Assembly: GCF_001277255.1 (NCBI RefSeq)
Contig: NZ_CP012264.1
Location: 310,001 to 374,000, forward strand
Origin: Cronobacter condimenti 1330
GTDB taxonomy: Bacteria; Pseudomonadota; Gammaproteobacteria; Enterobacterales; Enterobacteriaceae
Direction: 5' to 3'
Length of the DNA stretch: 64,000 nucleotides
The translations under genes and the position numbers were made by a program. The notes beneath the pieces are model-generated. The model worked only from the letters and a program-made list of their open reading frames with translations, was not told the origin of the DNA and made no database searches. Below are positions 1 to 6,855 of this stretch, piece by piece. Each line of letters opens with the position of its first letter. The first letter of the stretch is position 1.

Positions 1-1428
1 CTGACCTACTGGAATCTGACCATGGTTGCGGTAGACGAAGCGCACTGTATCTCCCAGTGGGGGCACGATTTCCGCCCCGAATATGCGGCGCTCGGGCAGT
101 TGCGCGCGCGTTTCCCGGCGGTGCCTTTTATGGCGCTGACCGCCACGGCAGATGACACAACGCGGCGCGACATCGTGCGCCTGCTGGGGCTTGACGATCC
201 GCTGATTGAAATCAGCAGCTTCGACCGCCCGAACATCCGTTACATGCTGATGGAGAAATTCAAGCCGCTCGATCAGCTCATGCGTTATGTCCAGGAGCAA
301 CGCGGCAAATCCGGCATCATCTACTGTAACAGCCGCGCAAAAGTGGAAGACACCGCCGCGCGTCTGCAAAGCCGCGGCATTAGCGCCGCCGCCTACCACG
401 CAGGGCTTGAGCACGAGGTACGCGCCTCGGTACAGGAGAAATTCCAGCGCGACGATTTGCAGATTGTCGTGGCGACCGTGGCCTTCGGCATGGGCATTAA
501 CAAGCCCAACGTGCGCTTTGTTGTGCACTTCGATATTCCCCGCAACATTGAATCCTATTACCAGGAAACGGGCCGCGCCGGGCGCGACGGCCTGCCTGCG
601 GAAGCTATGCTGTTTTACGATCCGGCGGATATGGCCTGGCTGCGTCGTTGTCTGGAAGAGAAAGCGCCTGGCCCATTACAGGACATTGAGCGCCACAAGC
701 TCAACGCAATGGGGGCATTCGCCGAAGCGCAGACCTGCCGTCGTCTGGTATTGCTGAACTATTTCGGCGAAGGGCGCCAGGCGCCGTGCGGCAACTGCGA
801 TATCTGTCTCGATCCGCCGCGCCGTTATGATGGCCTGGTGGACGCGCAAAAAGCGCTGTCGGCTATTGCGCGCGTGGAGCAGCGCTTCGGGATGGGTTAT
901 GTGGTGGACGTGCTGCGTGGGGCGAATAACCAGCGTATCCGTGAACTCGGTCATGACAAACTCAAGGTATATGGTATCGGGCGCGATCAAAGCCAGGAGC
1001 ACTGGGTAAGCGTTATCCGCCAGCTGATTCATCTTGGTGTGGTCATGCAAAATATCGCCCAGCATTCGGCGTTACAGCTCACTGAGGCGGCGCGCCCGTT
1101 CCTTCGCGGCGAAACCCCGTTGATGCTTGCAGTGCCGCGTGTCGCAGCGCTAAAGCCGCGCGTGGCGCAGAAATCTTATGGCGGCAATTACGACCGCAAG
1201 CTGTTTGCGAAGCTTCGGAAGTTACGTAAAGCCATCGCTGACGAAGAGAACATTCCGCCTTATGTCGTCTTTAACGATGCGACGCTGATTGAAATGGCCG
1301 AACAGATGCCGCTAAGCCCGGGCGAAATGCTTGGTATCAACGGCGTCGGCACCCGGAAACTGGAGCGCTTCGGGCGTCCCTTTATGACGCTCATCCGCGA
1401 GCATGTCGACGGCGACGACGAAGAGTAG
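1..1428 (+). CDS. recQ: ATP-dependent DNA helicase RecQ (3' part)
   Basis: Superfamily 2 3'-5' DNA helicase of the RecF recombination pathway, acting on replication forks and gaps. The gene enters from the left edge in frame 1, so the start, the Walker A motif and the N-terminus are missing. The DEAH Walker B box is at bases 34-45. The second RecA-like domain ends with motif VI, QETGRAGRDG. A zinc-binding domain follows with the cysteine cluster CGNCDIC and an upstream Cys. The winged-helix region and a C-terminal HRDC domain (about bases 1185-1410, ending GVGTRKLERFG) complete it. The remaining 475 codons match the E. coli protein throughout with no frameshift. It is followed by rhtC on the same strand, as in E. 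coli. Confidence 0.98.
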   Translation: MTYWNLTMVAVDEAHCISQWGHDFRPEYAALGQLRARFPAVPFMALTATADDTTRRDIVRLLGLDDPLIEISSFDRPNIRYMLMEKFKPLDQLMRYVQEQRGKSGIIYCNSRAKVEDTAARLQSRGISAAAYHAGLEHEVRASVQEKFQRDDLQIVVATVAFGMGINKPNVRFVVHFDIPRNIESYYQETGRAGRDGLPAEAMLFYDPADMAWLRRCLEEKAPGPLQDIERHKLNAMGAFAEAQTCRRLVLLNYFGEGRQAPCGNCDICLDPPRRYDGLVDAQKALSAIARVEQRFGMGYVVDVLRGANNQRIRELGHDKLKVYGIGRDQSQEHWVSVIRQLIHLGVVMQNIAQHSALQLTEAARPFLRGETPLMLAVPRVAALKPRVAQKSYGGNYDRKLFAKLRKLRKAIADEENIPPYVVFNDATLIEMAEQMPLSPGEMLGINGVGTRKLERFGRPFMTLIREHVDGDDEE

Positions 1429-1487
1429 TCAGCCCCCGCTAAACATGCCAGGATAAATGTTCTCTGATTCTTACCTGGCAACTCTCT

Positions 1488-2108
1488 ATGTTAACGCTAT
1501 TTTTTACCGTCGCGATGGTGCATCTGGTGGCGCTGGCAAGCCCTGGCCCCGATTTCTTTTTTGTTTCGCAAACGGCGGCCAGCCGCTCGCGTAAAGAGGC
1601 GCTGATGGGGGTGTTCGGCATCACCGCAGGCGTTATGGTCTGGTCCGGCGTGGCGCTCCTCGGCCTGCATCTGATCCTCGAAAAAATGGCCTGGCTGCAT
1701 AACATTATCGTGGTGGGCGGCGGGCTATATCTGTGCTGGATGGGCTACCAGATGCTGCGCAGCGCGCTGAAGAAAACCGTACCGACGGCTGACGCGTCGC
1801 AGGTCGAGCTGGCGGCGCGCGGACGCAGTTTCCTCAAAGGCCTGCTGACTAACCTTGCGAACCCGAAAGCCGTTATCTACTTCGGCAGCGTCTTTTCACT
1901 GTTTGTGGGCGACAGCGTCGGCACCAGCGCGCGCTGGGGTATTTTCGTGCTGATCGCTCTTGAGACGCTCGCGTGGTTTGTGCTGGTGGCGAGCGTTTTC
2001 GCGCTGCCGAAAATGCGCCAGGGCTATCGGCGCCTGGCGAAATGGATAGACGGGATGGCCGGGGCGCTGTTCGCGGGCTTTGGCATCCACCTGATCCTTT
2101 CCCGGTAA
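1488..2108 (+). CDS. rhtC: Threonine efflux protein RhtC
   Basis: Inner-membrane exporter of threonine, RhtB/LysE family, 206 residues, the same length as in E. coli. The family signature near residues 17-40 (ASPGPDFFFVSQTAASRSRK) is intact and about six hydrophobic segments can be traced. The start at 1488 follows 59 bases after recQ and has no strong Shine-Dalgarno; I chose it because the N-terminus MLTLFFTVAMVHLVALASPG is the family norm. It converges on rhtB with no spacer: its TAA ends at 2108 and the rhtB stop complement begins at 2109. Confidence 0.95.
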   Translation: MLTLFFTVAMVHLVALASPGPDFFFVSQTAASRSRKEALMGVFGITAGVMVWSGVALLGLHLILEKMAWLHNIIVVGGGLYLCWMGYQMLRSALKKTVPTADASQVELAARGRSFLKGLLTNLANPKAVIYFGSVFSLFVGDSVGTSARWGIFVLIALETLAWFVLVASVFALPKMRQGYRRLAKWIDGMAGALFAGFGIHLILSR

Positions 2109-2729
2109 TCAGGCGCGGCGCGCAGTGGCCAACAGCGCGCCGACCAGCATAAACAGCGAACCAAACACTTTATTTAAGGCCTTCATCTGATGCGGGCCTT
2201 TGATCCAGCCGCCAATGCGCGTGGCAAGCGTCGCATAGCCAATCATTACGATGATATCCACCACGACGGTCGTCACCCCGAGCACCACGTACTGCATCAT
2301 TTGCGGCTGATGCGGCACGATAAATTGCGGAAAGAGCGCGGCGAGAAACACGATGCTTTTCGGGTTAGTAAGATTCACGAAGATTGCGCGCTTAAAGAGG
2401 CGGCTGCGTGGCTGGCTCTGCGCCAGCGCGTTGAGATCAATGGCGCCTGCGGCGCGCCACTGCTGAATGCCAAGCCAGATAAGATAAGCCGCGCCTGCCC
2501 ATTTCAGCACTTCAAACGCCATCAGCGAGCGGGAAAACAGCGCGCCTAACCCAATGCCGACCAGCATGATGTGCAGCGCAAGGCCAGTTTGCAGCCCGGC
2601 GATGGATGCCGCAGCACCCCGATAGCCGTGACTGAGCGCAGTACTCATCGTATTAATGGCACCGGAACCCGGCGAGAGGCTGAGAATAAGGGTCGTCAGA
2701 AGGTAGGTACACCACCACTCGAAGGTCAT
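2109..2729 (-). CDS. rhtB: Homoserine/homoserine lactone efflux protein RhtB
   Basis: Inner-membrane LysE-family exporter (206 residues) that exports homoserine and homoserine lactone in E. coli. The family pattern SLSPGSGAINTMSTALSHG is near residues 18-36, followed by hydrophobic segments and the NLTNPKSIVFLAALFPQF motif typical of the family. It is a paralogue of the adjoining rhtC, tail to tail with no gap. The start codon complement is at 2727-2729. pldB diverges from the other side about 110 bases away. Confidence 0.95.
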   Translation of the reverse strand: MTFEWWCTYLLTTLILSLSPGSGAINTMSTALSHGYRGAAASIAGLQTGLALHIMLVGIGLGALFSRSLMAFEVLKWAGAAYLIWLGIQQWRAAGAIDLNALAQSQPRSRLFKRAIFVNLTNPKSIVFLAALFPQFIVPHQPQMMQYVVLGVTTVVVDIIVMIGYATLATRIGGWIKGPHQMKALNKVFGSLFMLVGALLATARRA

Positions 2730-2839
2730 GCGAAGCTCCCTGATTGCGCACTTTTATGCCACAATACGCTATTGTTGAGGTGTGTGCTACGAATCACAAA
2801 AAAAGCCCAGACAGGCGTGGATGCGGAGCAAAAAGGACC

Positions 2840-3832
2840 ATGACCAGACACAGGAACCGTTGGTTTTCACGAGAAACGGGATTCGCGGCGTTCACCATGG
2901 GGCCGCTGACGGACTTCTGGCAACAACGCGAAGAAGACGAATTTTTAGGCGTGGATAATATCCCGGTGCGCTTTGTGCGTTTTCGTGCCGAAAACCACGA
3001 TCGCGTTATTGTGGTCTGCCCTGGCCGCATTGAATCCTACGTAAAATATGCGGAACTGGCTTACGATCTGTTCCACTGTGGGTTTGACGTACTGATTATC
3101 GACCACCGCGGACAGGGGCGCTCCGGGCGCCTGCTTGAAGATACGCATCGCGGTCACGTCGTAAACTTCAGCGATTATGTCGATGATTTCGAACGCTTCT
3201 GGCAACAAGAAGTGGCTACAGGCCCGTGGCGTAAGCGCTATCTGTTGGCCCATTCGATGGGCGGAGCTATCGGCACGCTGTTTTTACTGCGTAACCCGAA
3301 GGCGTTTGATGCTGTCGCGCTGTGCGCACCCATGTTTGGCATCATTATTCGCCTGCCGGAGTGGATGCTGCGCTCGATTCTCGACTGGGCAGAAGAGTAT
3401 CCGTCGCTGCGCGATGGATATGCCATTGGGACCGGACGCTGGCGCCCGCTGCCCTTCAGCCTCAACATACTGACTCACAGTCACGCGCGTTACCGGCGCA
3501 ATCTGCGCTTTTACGCCGACGAACCGCAACTGCGCGTCGGCGGACCGACATATCACTGGGTGCGGGAAGGCATCCAGGCAGGAGAACAGGTGCTGGCGGG
3601 GGCCACCGACAGCACTACGCCGCTATTGTTACTCCAGGCGGAGGCGGAAAGGGTGGTGGATAACCGCTCGCATGACCGCTTCTGTGAACTTCGCGCCGCG
3701 GCGGGCCACCCATGTTGGGGGGGTAAACCTTACGTCATTAAAGGCGCGTACCATGAGATCCTGTTCGAGCAGGACGCTATGCGCGCCGAAGCGCTGAATG
3801 TCATTGTCGATTTCTTCGACGAGCATAACTGA
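2840..3832 (+). CDS. pldB: Lysophospholipase L2
   Basis: Inner-membrane-associated lysophospholipase of the alpha/beta-hydrolase fold; it removes the remaining acyl chain from lysophospholipids. The nucleophile elbow AHSMGG places the catalytic serine at residue 139; IDHRGQGRSGR (about 88-98) and the C-terminal KGAYHEILFE, which holds the histidine, are intact. An in-frame ATG lies upstream at 2744. I prefer 2840 because it puts 14 residues before FAAFTMGPL, exactly as in E. coli PldB, and has GGAG 11 bases upstream. The result is 330 residues; the C-terminus is about ten residues shorter than in E. coli. It is followed by yigL on the same strand. Confidence 0.95.
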   Translation: MTRHRNRWFSRETGFAAFTMGPLTDFWQQREEDEFLGVDNIPVRFVRFRAENHDRVIVVCPGRIESYVKYAELAYDLFHCGFDVLIIDHRGQGRSGRLLEDTHRGHVVNFSDYVDDFERFWQQEVATGPWRKRYLLAHSMGGAIGTLFLLRNPKAFDAVALCAPMFGIIIRLPEWMLRSILDWAEEYPSLRDGYAIGTGRWRPLPFSLNILTHSHARYRRNLRFYADEPQLRVGGPTYHWVREGIQAGEQVLAGATDSTTPLLLLQAEAERVVDNRSHDRFCELRAAAGHPCWGGKPYVIKGAYHEILFEQDAMRAEALNVIVDFFDEHN

Positions 3833-3881
3833 TTACTCGCGACCGGAGCGTCTGGTCGCTCCACCAGAGGTTTTCTTTATT

Positions 3882-4682
3882 ATGTATCAGGTCGTTGCGT
3901 CTGATTTAGACGGCACACTCTTAGCCCCTGACCATGCACTGACGCCGTTTGCCAAACAAACGCTCAAATTACTCACCGCCCGCGGCGTGAATTTTGTCTT
4001 CGCGACGGGCCGCCACCATATCGACGTTGGGCAGATCCGCGACGGCCTTGAGATCAAGGCCTATATGATCACCTCCAACGGCGCGCGGGTGCATGATACC
4101 GACGGTAATCTGGTCTTCACTCATAATCTCGACACCGATATTGCCGCCGATCTGTTCGGCGTGGTGCGCGACAACCCGGATATCATCACCAACGTTTATC
4201 GCGACGACGAGTGGTTTATGAGCCGCGAACGCCCGGACGAGCTGAAATATTTTAAAGAGGCCGTCTTTAAATATTCGCTGTTTGAACCGGCGTTGCTGGA
4301 GCCTCAGGGCGTCAGCAAAGTCTTCTTCACCTGCGACGTGCATGAAAAACTGCTGCCGCTGGAGCAGGCTATCAACGCCCGCTGGGGCGATCGCGTCAAT
4401 GTCAGCTTTTCGACGCTTACTTGTCTTGAAGTCATGGCGGGCGGCGTGTCTAAAGGCCATGCGCTGGAAGCGGTCGCGAAAGCGATGGGGTACGGGCTTG
4501 ACGCCTGTATTGCGTTTGGCGACGGCATGAACGACGCGGAAATGCTCTCGATGGCAGGCAAAGGCTGCATTATGGGCAATGCCCATCAGCGTCTCAAAGA
4601 CCTGTTGCCGGAGCTGGAAGTTATCGGCACGAACGCCGAAGATGCCGTACCGCACTACCTGCGTAACCTCTTCCTGGCGTAA
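3882..4682 (+). CDS. yigL: HAD-family sugar/pyridoxal phosphatase YigL
   Basis: Cof-type HAD phosphatase, 266 residues like E. coli YigL, which dephosphorylates pyridoxal phosphate and sugar phosphates, the latter in the sugar-phosphate stress response. Motif I is SDLDGT (nucleophile Asp8, Asp10), motif II is FATGR, and the C-terminal acid motif is FGDGMNDAEM. An in-frame ATG at 3798 would extend it into pldB; I chose 3882 because MYQVVASDLDGTLL is the conserved N-terminus and AGAGG lies 11 bases upstream. It lies 49 bases after pldB, probably in the same transcript. Confidence 0.95.
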   Translation: MYQVVASDLDGTLLAPDHALTPFAKQTLKLLTARGVNFVFATGRHHIDVGQIRDGLEIKAYMITSNGARVHDTDGNLVFTHNLDTDIAADLFGVVRDNPDIITNVYRDDEWFMSRERPDELKYFKEAVFKYSLFEPALLEPQGVSKVFFTCDVHEKLLPLEQAINARWGDRVNVSFSTLTCLEVMAGGVSKGHALEAVAKAMGYGLDACIAFGDGMNDAEMLSMAGKGCIMGNAHQRLKDLLPELEVIGTNAEDAVPHYLRNLFLA

Positions 4683-4690
4683 TATCAGGT

Positions 4691-4719
4691 GACGAGTGGT
4701 TTATCGATAACCACTCGTC
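4691..4719. terminator. Perfect hairpin after yigL
   Basis: An 11-bp perfect inverted repeat (GACGAGTGGTT / AACCACTCGTC) with a 7-base loop sits 8 bases after the yigL stop. There is no T-run on either side, so it may be an mRNA 3'-end stabiliser or an inefficient terminator rather than a classical intrinsic terminator. Confidence 0.5.
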
Positions 4720-4791
4720 AACCAAATAGTGCAACTTTTCGCCAGCGCCTTCGCTACAATGCCTCTCTCTTTTTTTGTTGAGATGATTATT

Positions 4792-5691
4792 GTGGCGTTA
4801 CTTATCATCACCACGATCCTGTGGGCCTTCTCGTTTAGCCTGATCGGCGAATATCTCGCGGGCCATGTGGACAGCTATTTTTCGGTCCTGATGCGTGTCG
4901 GGCTGGCAGCGCTGGTTTTTCTGCCGTTTTTACGCACCCGTGGACAGAGCCTGAAAACGCTGGCGCTTTATATGCTGGTGGGCGCGTTGCAACTGGGCGT
5001 AATGTATCTGTTCAGCTTCCGGGCTTATCTCTACCTGACGGTCTCGGAGTTCCTGCTTTTTACCGTTCTGACGCCGCTCTATATCACGCTGATTTACGAT
5101 TTGCTGAGCAAGCGCCCGCTGCGCTGGGGTTATGTGTTAAGCGCGGGGCTGGCGGTGGTCGGCGCGGCGATTATCCGCTATGACAAAGTCAGCGACCATT
5201 TCTGGACAGGGCTGATGCTGGTGCAGCTGGCGAATATCAGTTTCGCTATCGGCATGGTGGGTTATAAACGCCTGATGGAGACGCATCCGATGCCGCAGCA
5301 CAGCGCGTTTTCGTGGTTCTATCTTGGGGCGTTTGTGGTGGCGGTCATCGCCTGGTTTGCGCTTGGCAATCCGCAAAAACTGCCGACCACAAATCTGCAA
5401 TGGGGCATCCTGGTATGGCTTGGCGTTGCGGCGTCCGGGCTTGGATACTTTATGTGGAACTATGGCGCCACGCAGGTGGACGCCGGTACGCTCGGTATCA
5501 TGAATAATGTGCATGTGCCCGCCGGGCTGCTGGTTAACCTTGCCATCTGGCAGGAGCAGCCCCACTGGCCGAGCTTCATCATTGGGGGAGCGGTGATAAT
5601 GGCTTCTCTGTGGGTCCACCGGCGTTGGGTCGCGCCGCACTCCGCACAAACGGCAGTGAATCACAGGCGTGCTGACGCGCCTGCTGAATAA
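4792..5691 (+). CDS. bioP: Biotin transporter BioP (YigM)
   Basis: Ten-helix drug/metabolite-transporter (EamA) family protein; E. coli YigM/BioP is the biotin importer. I chose the GTG at 4792 (reading V-A-L-L-I-I-T-T). It gives 299 residues, the E. coli length and N-terminus, with GAG 9 bases upstream; ATG 4783 and upstream codons are less likely. A TACAAT -10 element at 4754-4759 lies between the hairpin and the start. Its last 113 bases are antisense to the 3' end of metR. Confidence 0.92.
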   Translation: MALLIITTILWAFSFSLIGEYLAGHVDSYFSVLMRVGLAALVFLPFLRTRGQSLKTLALYMLVGALQLGVMYLFSFRAYLYLTVSEFLLFTVLTPLYITLIYDLLSKRPLRWGYVLSAGLAVVGAAIIRYDKVSDHFWTGLMLVQLANISFAIGMVGYKRLMETHPMPQHSAFSWFYLGAFVVAVIAWFALGNPQKLPTTNLQWGILVWLGVAASGLGYFMWNYGATQVDAGTLGIMNNVHVPAGLLVNLAIWQEQPHWPSFIIGGAVIMASLWVHRRWVAPHSAQTAVNHRRADAPAE

Positions 5692-6532
5692 ACGCCTCCG
5701 TCACCGGCTGACGCTGCTCGCCGTCGCGCACCGCAGCGTACAGCCGGCTCCATAATCCCTCGCCCAGCGCGCGCGTCACTACCAGCCCCTGGCGTTCGAA
5801 ATTCTCCACCACCCAGTGCGGCAGCGCGGCGATCCCCATGCGCGCCGACACCATCTGGATAAGCAACAGCGAGTTATCAACGCTCTTCAGCGCAGGGCTT
5901 ACGCCAGCTGGCTGTAAAAAGTGACGCCACACGTCAAGGCGGCTGCGCTGCACGGGGTAAATCAGCAGCGTTTCGCTGGCAAAATCTTCAGGCGTCACCT
6001 GCGTTTTAGTCGCGAGCGGATGATCCGGCGCGACCACCAGACGCACTTCAAAATCAAACATCGGCGAATAGTGCAGGCCGCTGCGCGGCAAGATGTCCGA
6101 GGTCAGCACCAGATCGAGTTCATCCTGCTGCAGCGCGGGCTGCGGGTCGAATGTGACGCCCGATTTAAAATCCATCTCCACCTGCGGCCAGCGTTTTCGG
6201 AAGGCTTCCAGCGCCGGGGCCAGCCACTGAATGCAACTGTGGCACTCAATTGCAATACGCAACCGGGTTTGTTGCGGTTCGTTGCAGGCCTGTAGCGCGC
6301 GGCTTATCTGTGGCAATACTTGCGCCGCCAGTTGCAAGAGGATTTCACCCTGCGGCGTGAAGCGCAGCGGCTGGCTTTTACGGACAAACAACCGGAAGCC
6401 GAGACGCTGCTCCAGATCGCTAAACTGATGTGAAAGAGCTGATTGGGTCTGATGCAGCGATGCCGCCGCCGCTGCCAGCGAGCCGCAATTGCGCAGCGCC
6501 TGGAGCGTTCGCAGGTGTTTTATCTCGATCAT
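5579..6532 (-). CDS. metR: LysR-type regulator MetR
   Basis: Homocysteine-responsive LysR-family activator of metE and other methionine genes (317 residues, as in E. coli). The N-terminal helix-turn-helix is at residues 1-60 (LAAAAASLHQTQSALSHQ) and the effector-binding domain follows. It is transcribed divergently from metE. The start codon complement (6530-6532) directly abuts a perfect MetR box, so its Shine-Dalgarno (GAAGGA) lies inside the operator, which fits autoregulation. The 3' end runs 113 bases into the 3' end of bioP on the other strand. Confidence 0.97.
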   Translation of the reverse strand: MIEIKHLRTLQALRNCGSLAAAAASLHQTQSALSHQFSDLEQRLGFRLFVRKSQPLRFTPQGEILLQLAAQVLPQISRALQACNEPQQTRLRIAIECHSCIQWLAPALEAFRKRWPQVEMDFKSGVTFDPQPALQQDELDLVLTSDILPRSGLHYSPMFDFEVRLVVAPDHPLATKTQVTPEDFASETLLIYPVQRSRLDVWRHFLQPAGVSPALKSVDNSLLLIQMVSARMGIAALPHWVVENFERQGLVVTRALGEGLWSRLYAAVRDGEQRQPVTEAFIQQARQHACDSLPFVRSAARPNAGGPTEKPLSPLPQ

Positions 6533-6544
6533 GAAAGTCCTTCA
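6532..6544. promoter_or_regulatory. MetR binding site
   Basis: TGAA-N5-TTCA is a perfect match to the MetR consensus, immediately upstream of the metR start. A weaker half-matching site (TGAA at 6553-6556) lies 21 bases further toward metE. Paired sites of this kind activate metE in E. coli. Confidence 0.75.
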
Positions 6545-6566
6545 CTTCGCCATGAACATTTTGCGC

Positions 6567-6595
6567 TTGAGGAATATACAGTAACTGCCAATTAT
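6567..6595 (+). promoter_or_regulatory. Probable metE promoter
   Basis: TTGAGG (6567-6572), 17 bases, then AATTAT (6590-6595). The predicted start near 6602 falls inside the MetJ boxes, as expected for a repressed promoter, and leaves a leader of about 250 bases before metE. The assignment rests on motif positions only. Confidence 0.5.
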
Positions 6596-6627
6596 GGATG
6601 TGTAAACATCTGGACGTCCAAACTCGT
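6596..6627. promoter_or_regulatory. Tandem MetJ (met) boxes
   Basis: Four consecutive 8-base units resemble the met box AGACGTCT with 5, 6, 6 and 4 matches: GGATGTGT, AAACATCT, GGACGTCC, AAACTCGT. MetJ with S-adenosylmethionine binds such tandem boxes cooperatively. The last unit overlaps the left end of the ERIC element. Confidence 0.65.
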
Positions 6628-6743
6628 CATAATTCGACTTGCAGATGCGTTGGCTTTCCTCGCTCACCCCAGTCACTTACTGGAGTAAGCTCCTGGGGAC
6701 TCGCTGCGTCGCCGCCTTTCTGCAAGCCGAATTATTTAGAGTT
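6621..6743. repeat. ERIC/IRU element
   Basis: About 123 bases bounded by inverted ends: AACTC..ATAATTCGACTTGCAG at the left and CTGCAAGCCGAATTAT..GAGTT at the right. The central core CGCTCACCCCAGTCACTTAC followed by TAAGCTCCTGGGGA is the diagnostic ERIC sequence used for ERIC typing primers. It lies between the MetJ boxes and metE, so it would be transcribed as part of the metE leader. Confidence 0.9.
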
Positions 6744-6855
6744 AGCCCCTTAGGGGGAGGATCCGAAATACGTACGGATTAATTAATAAGACGAACAGAT
6801 TCATTTTCTGAAATTCGCGGCTACGCGGATCCATCTTCAAGAGAGGCAGAACATC

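Noticed and set aside
1446..1480. TGCCAGG/CCTGGCA pairing between recQ and rhtC as a terminator
   Set aside because: Seven pairs with a 21-base loop and no T-run; too weak to call.
3969..4655. A 228-codon antisense frame inside yigL
   Set aside because: yigL is an intact, conserved HAD phosphatase on the other strand; the antisense frame has no family features.
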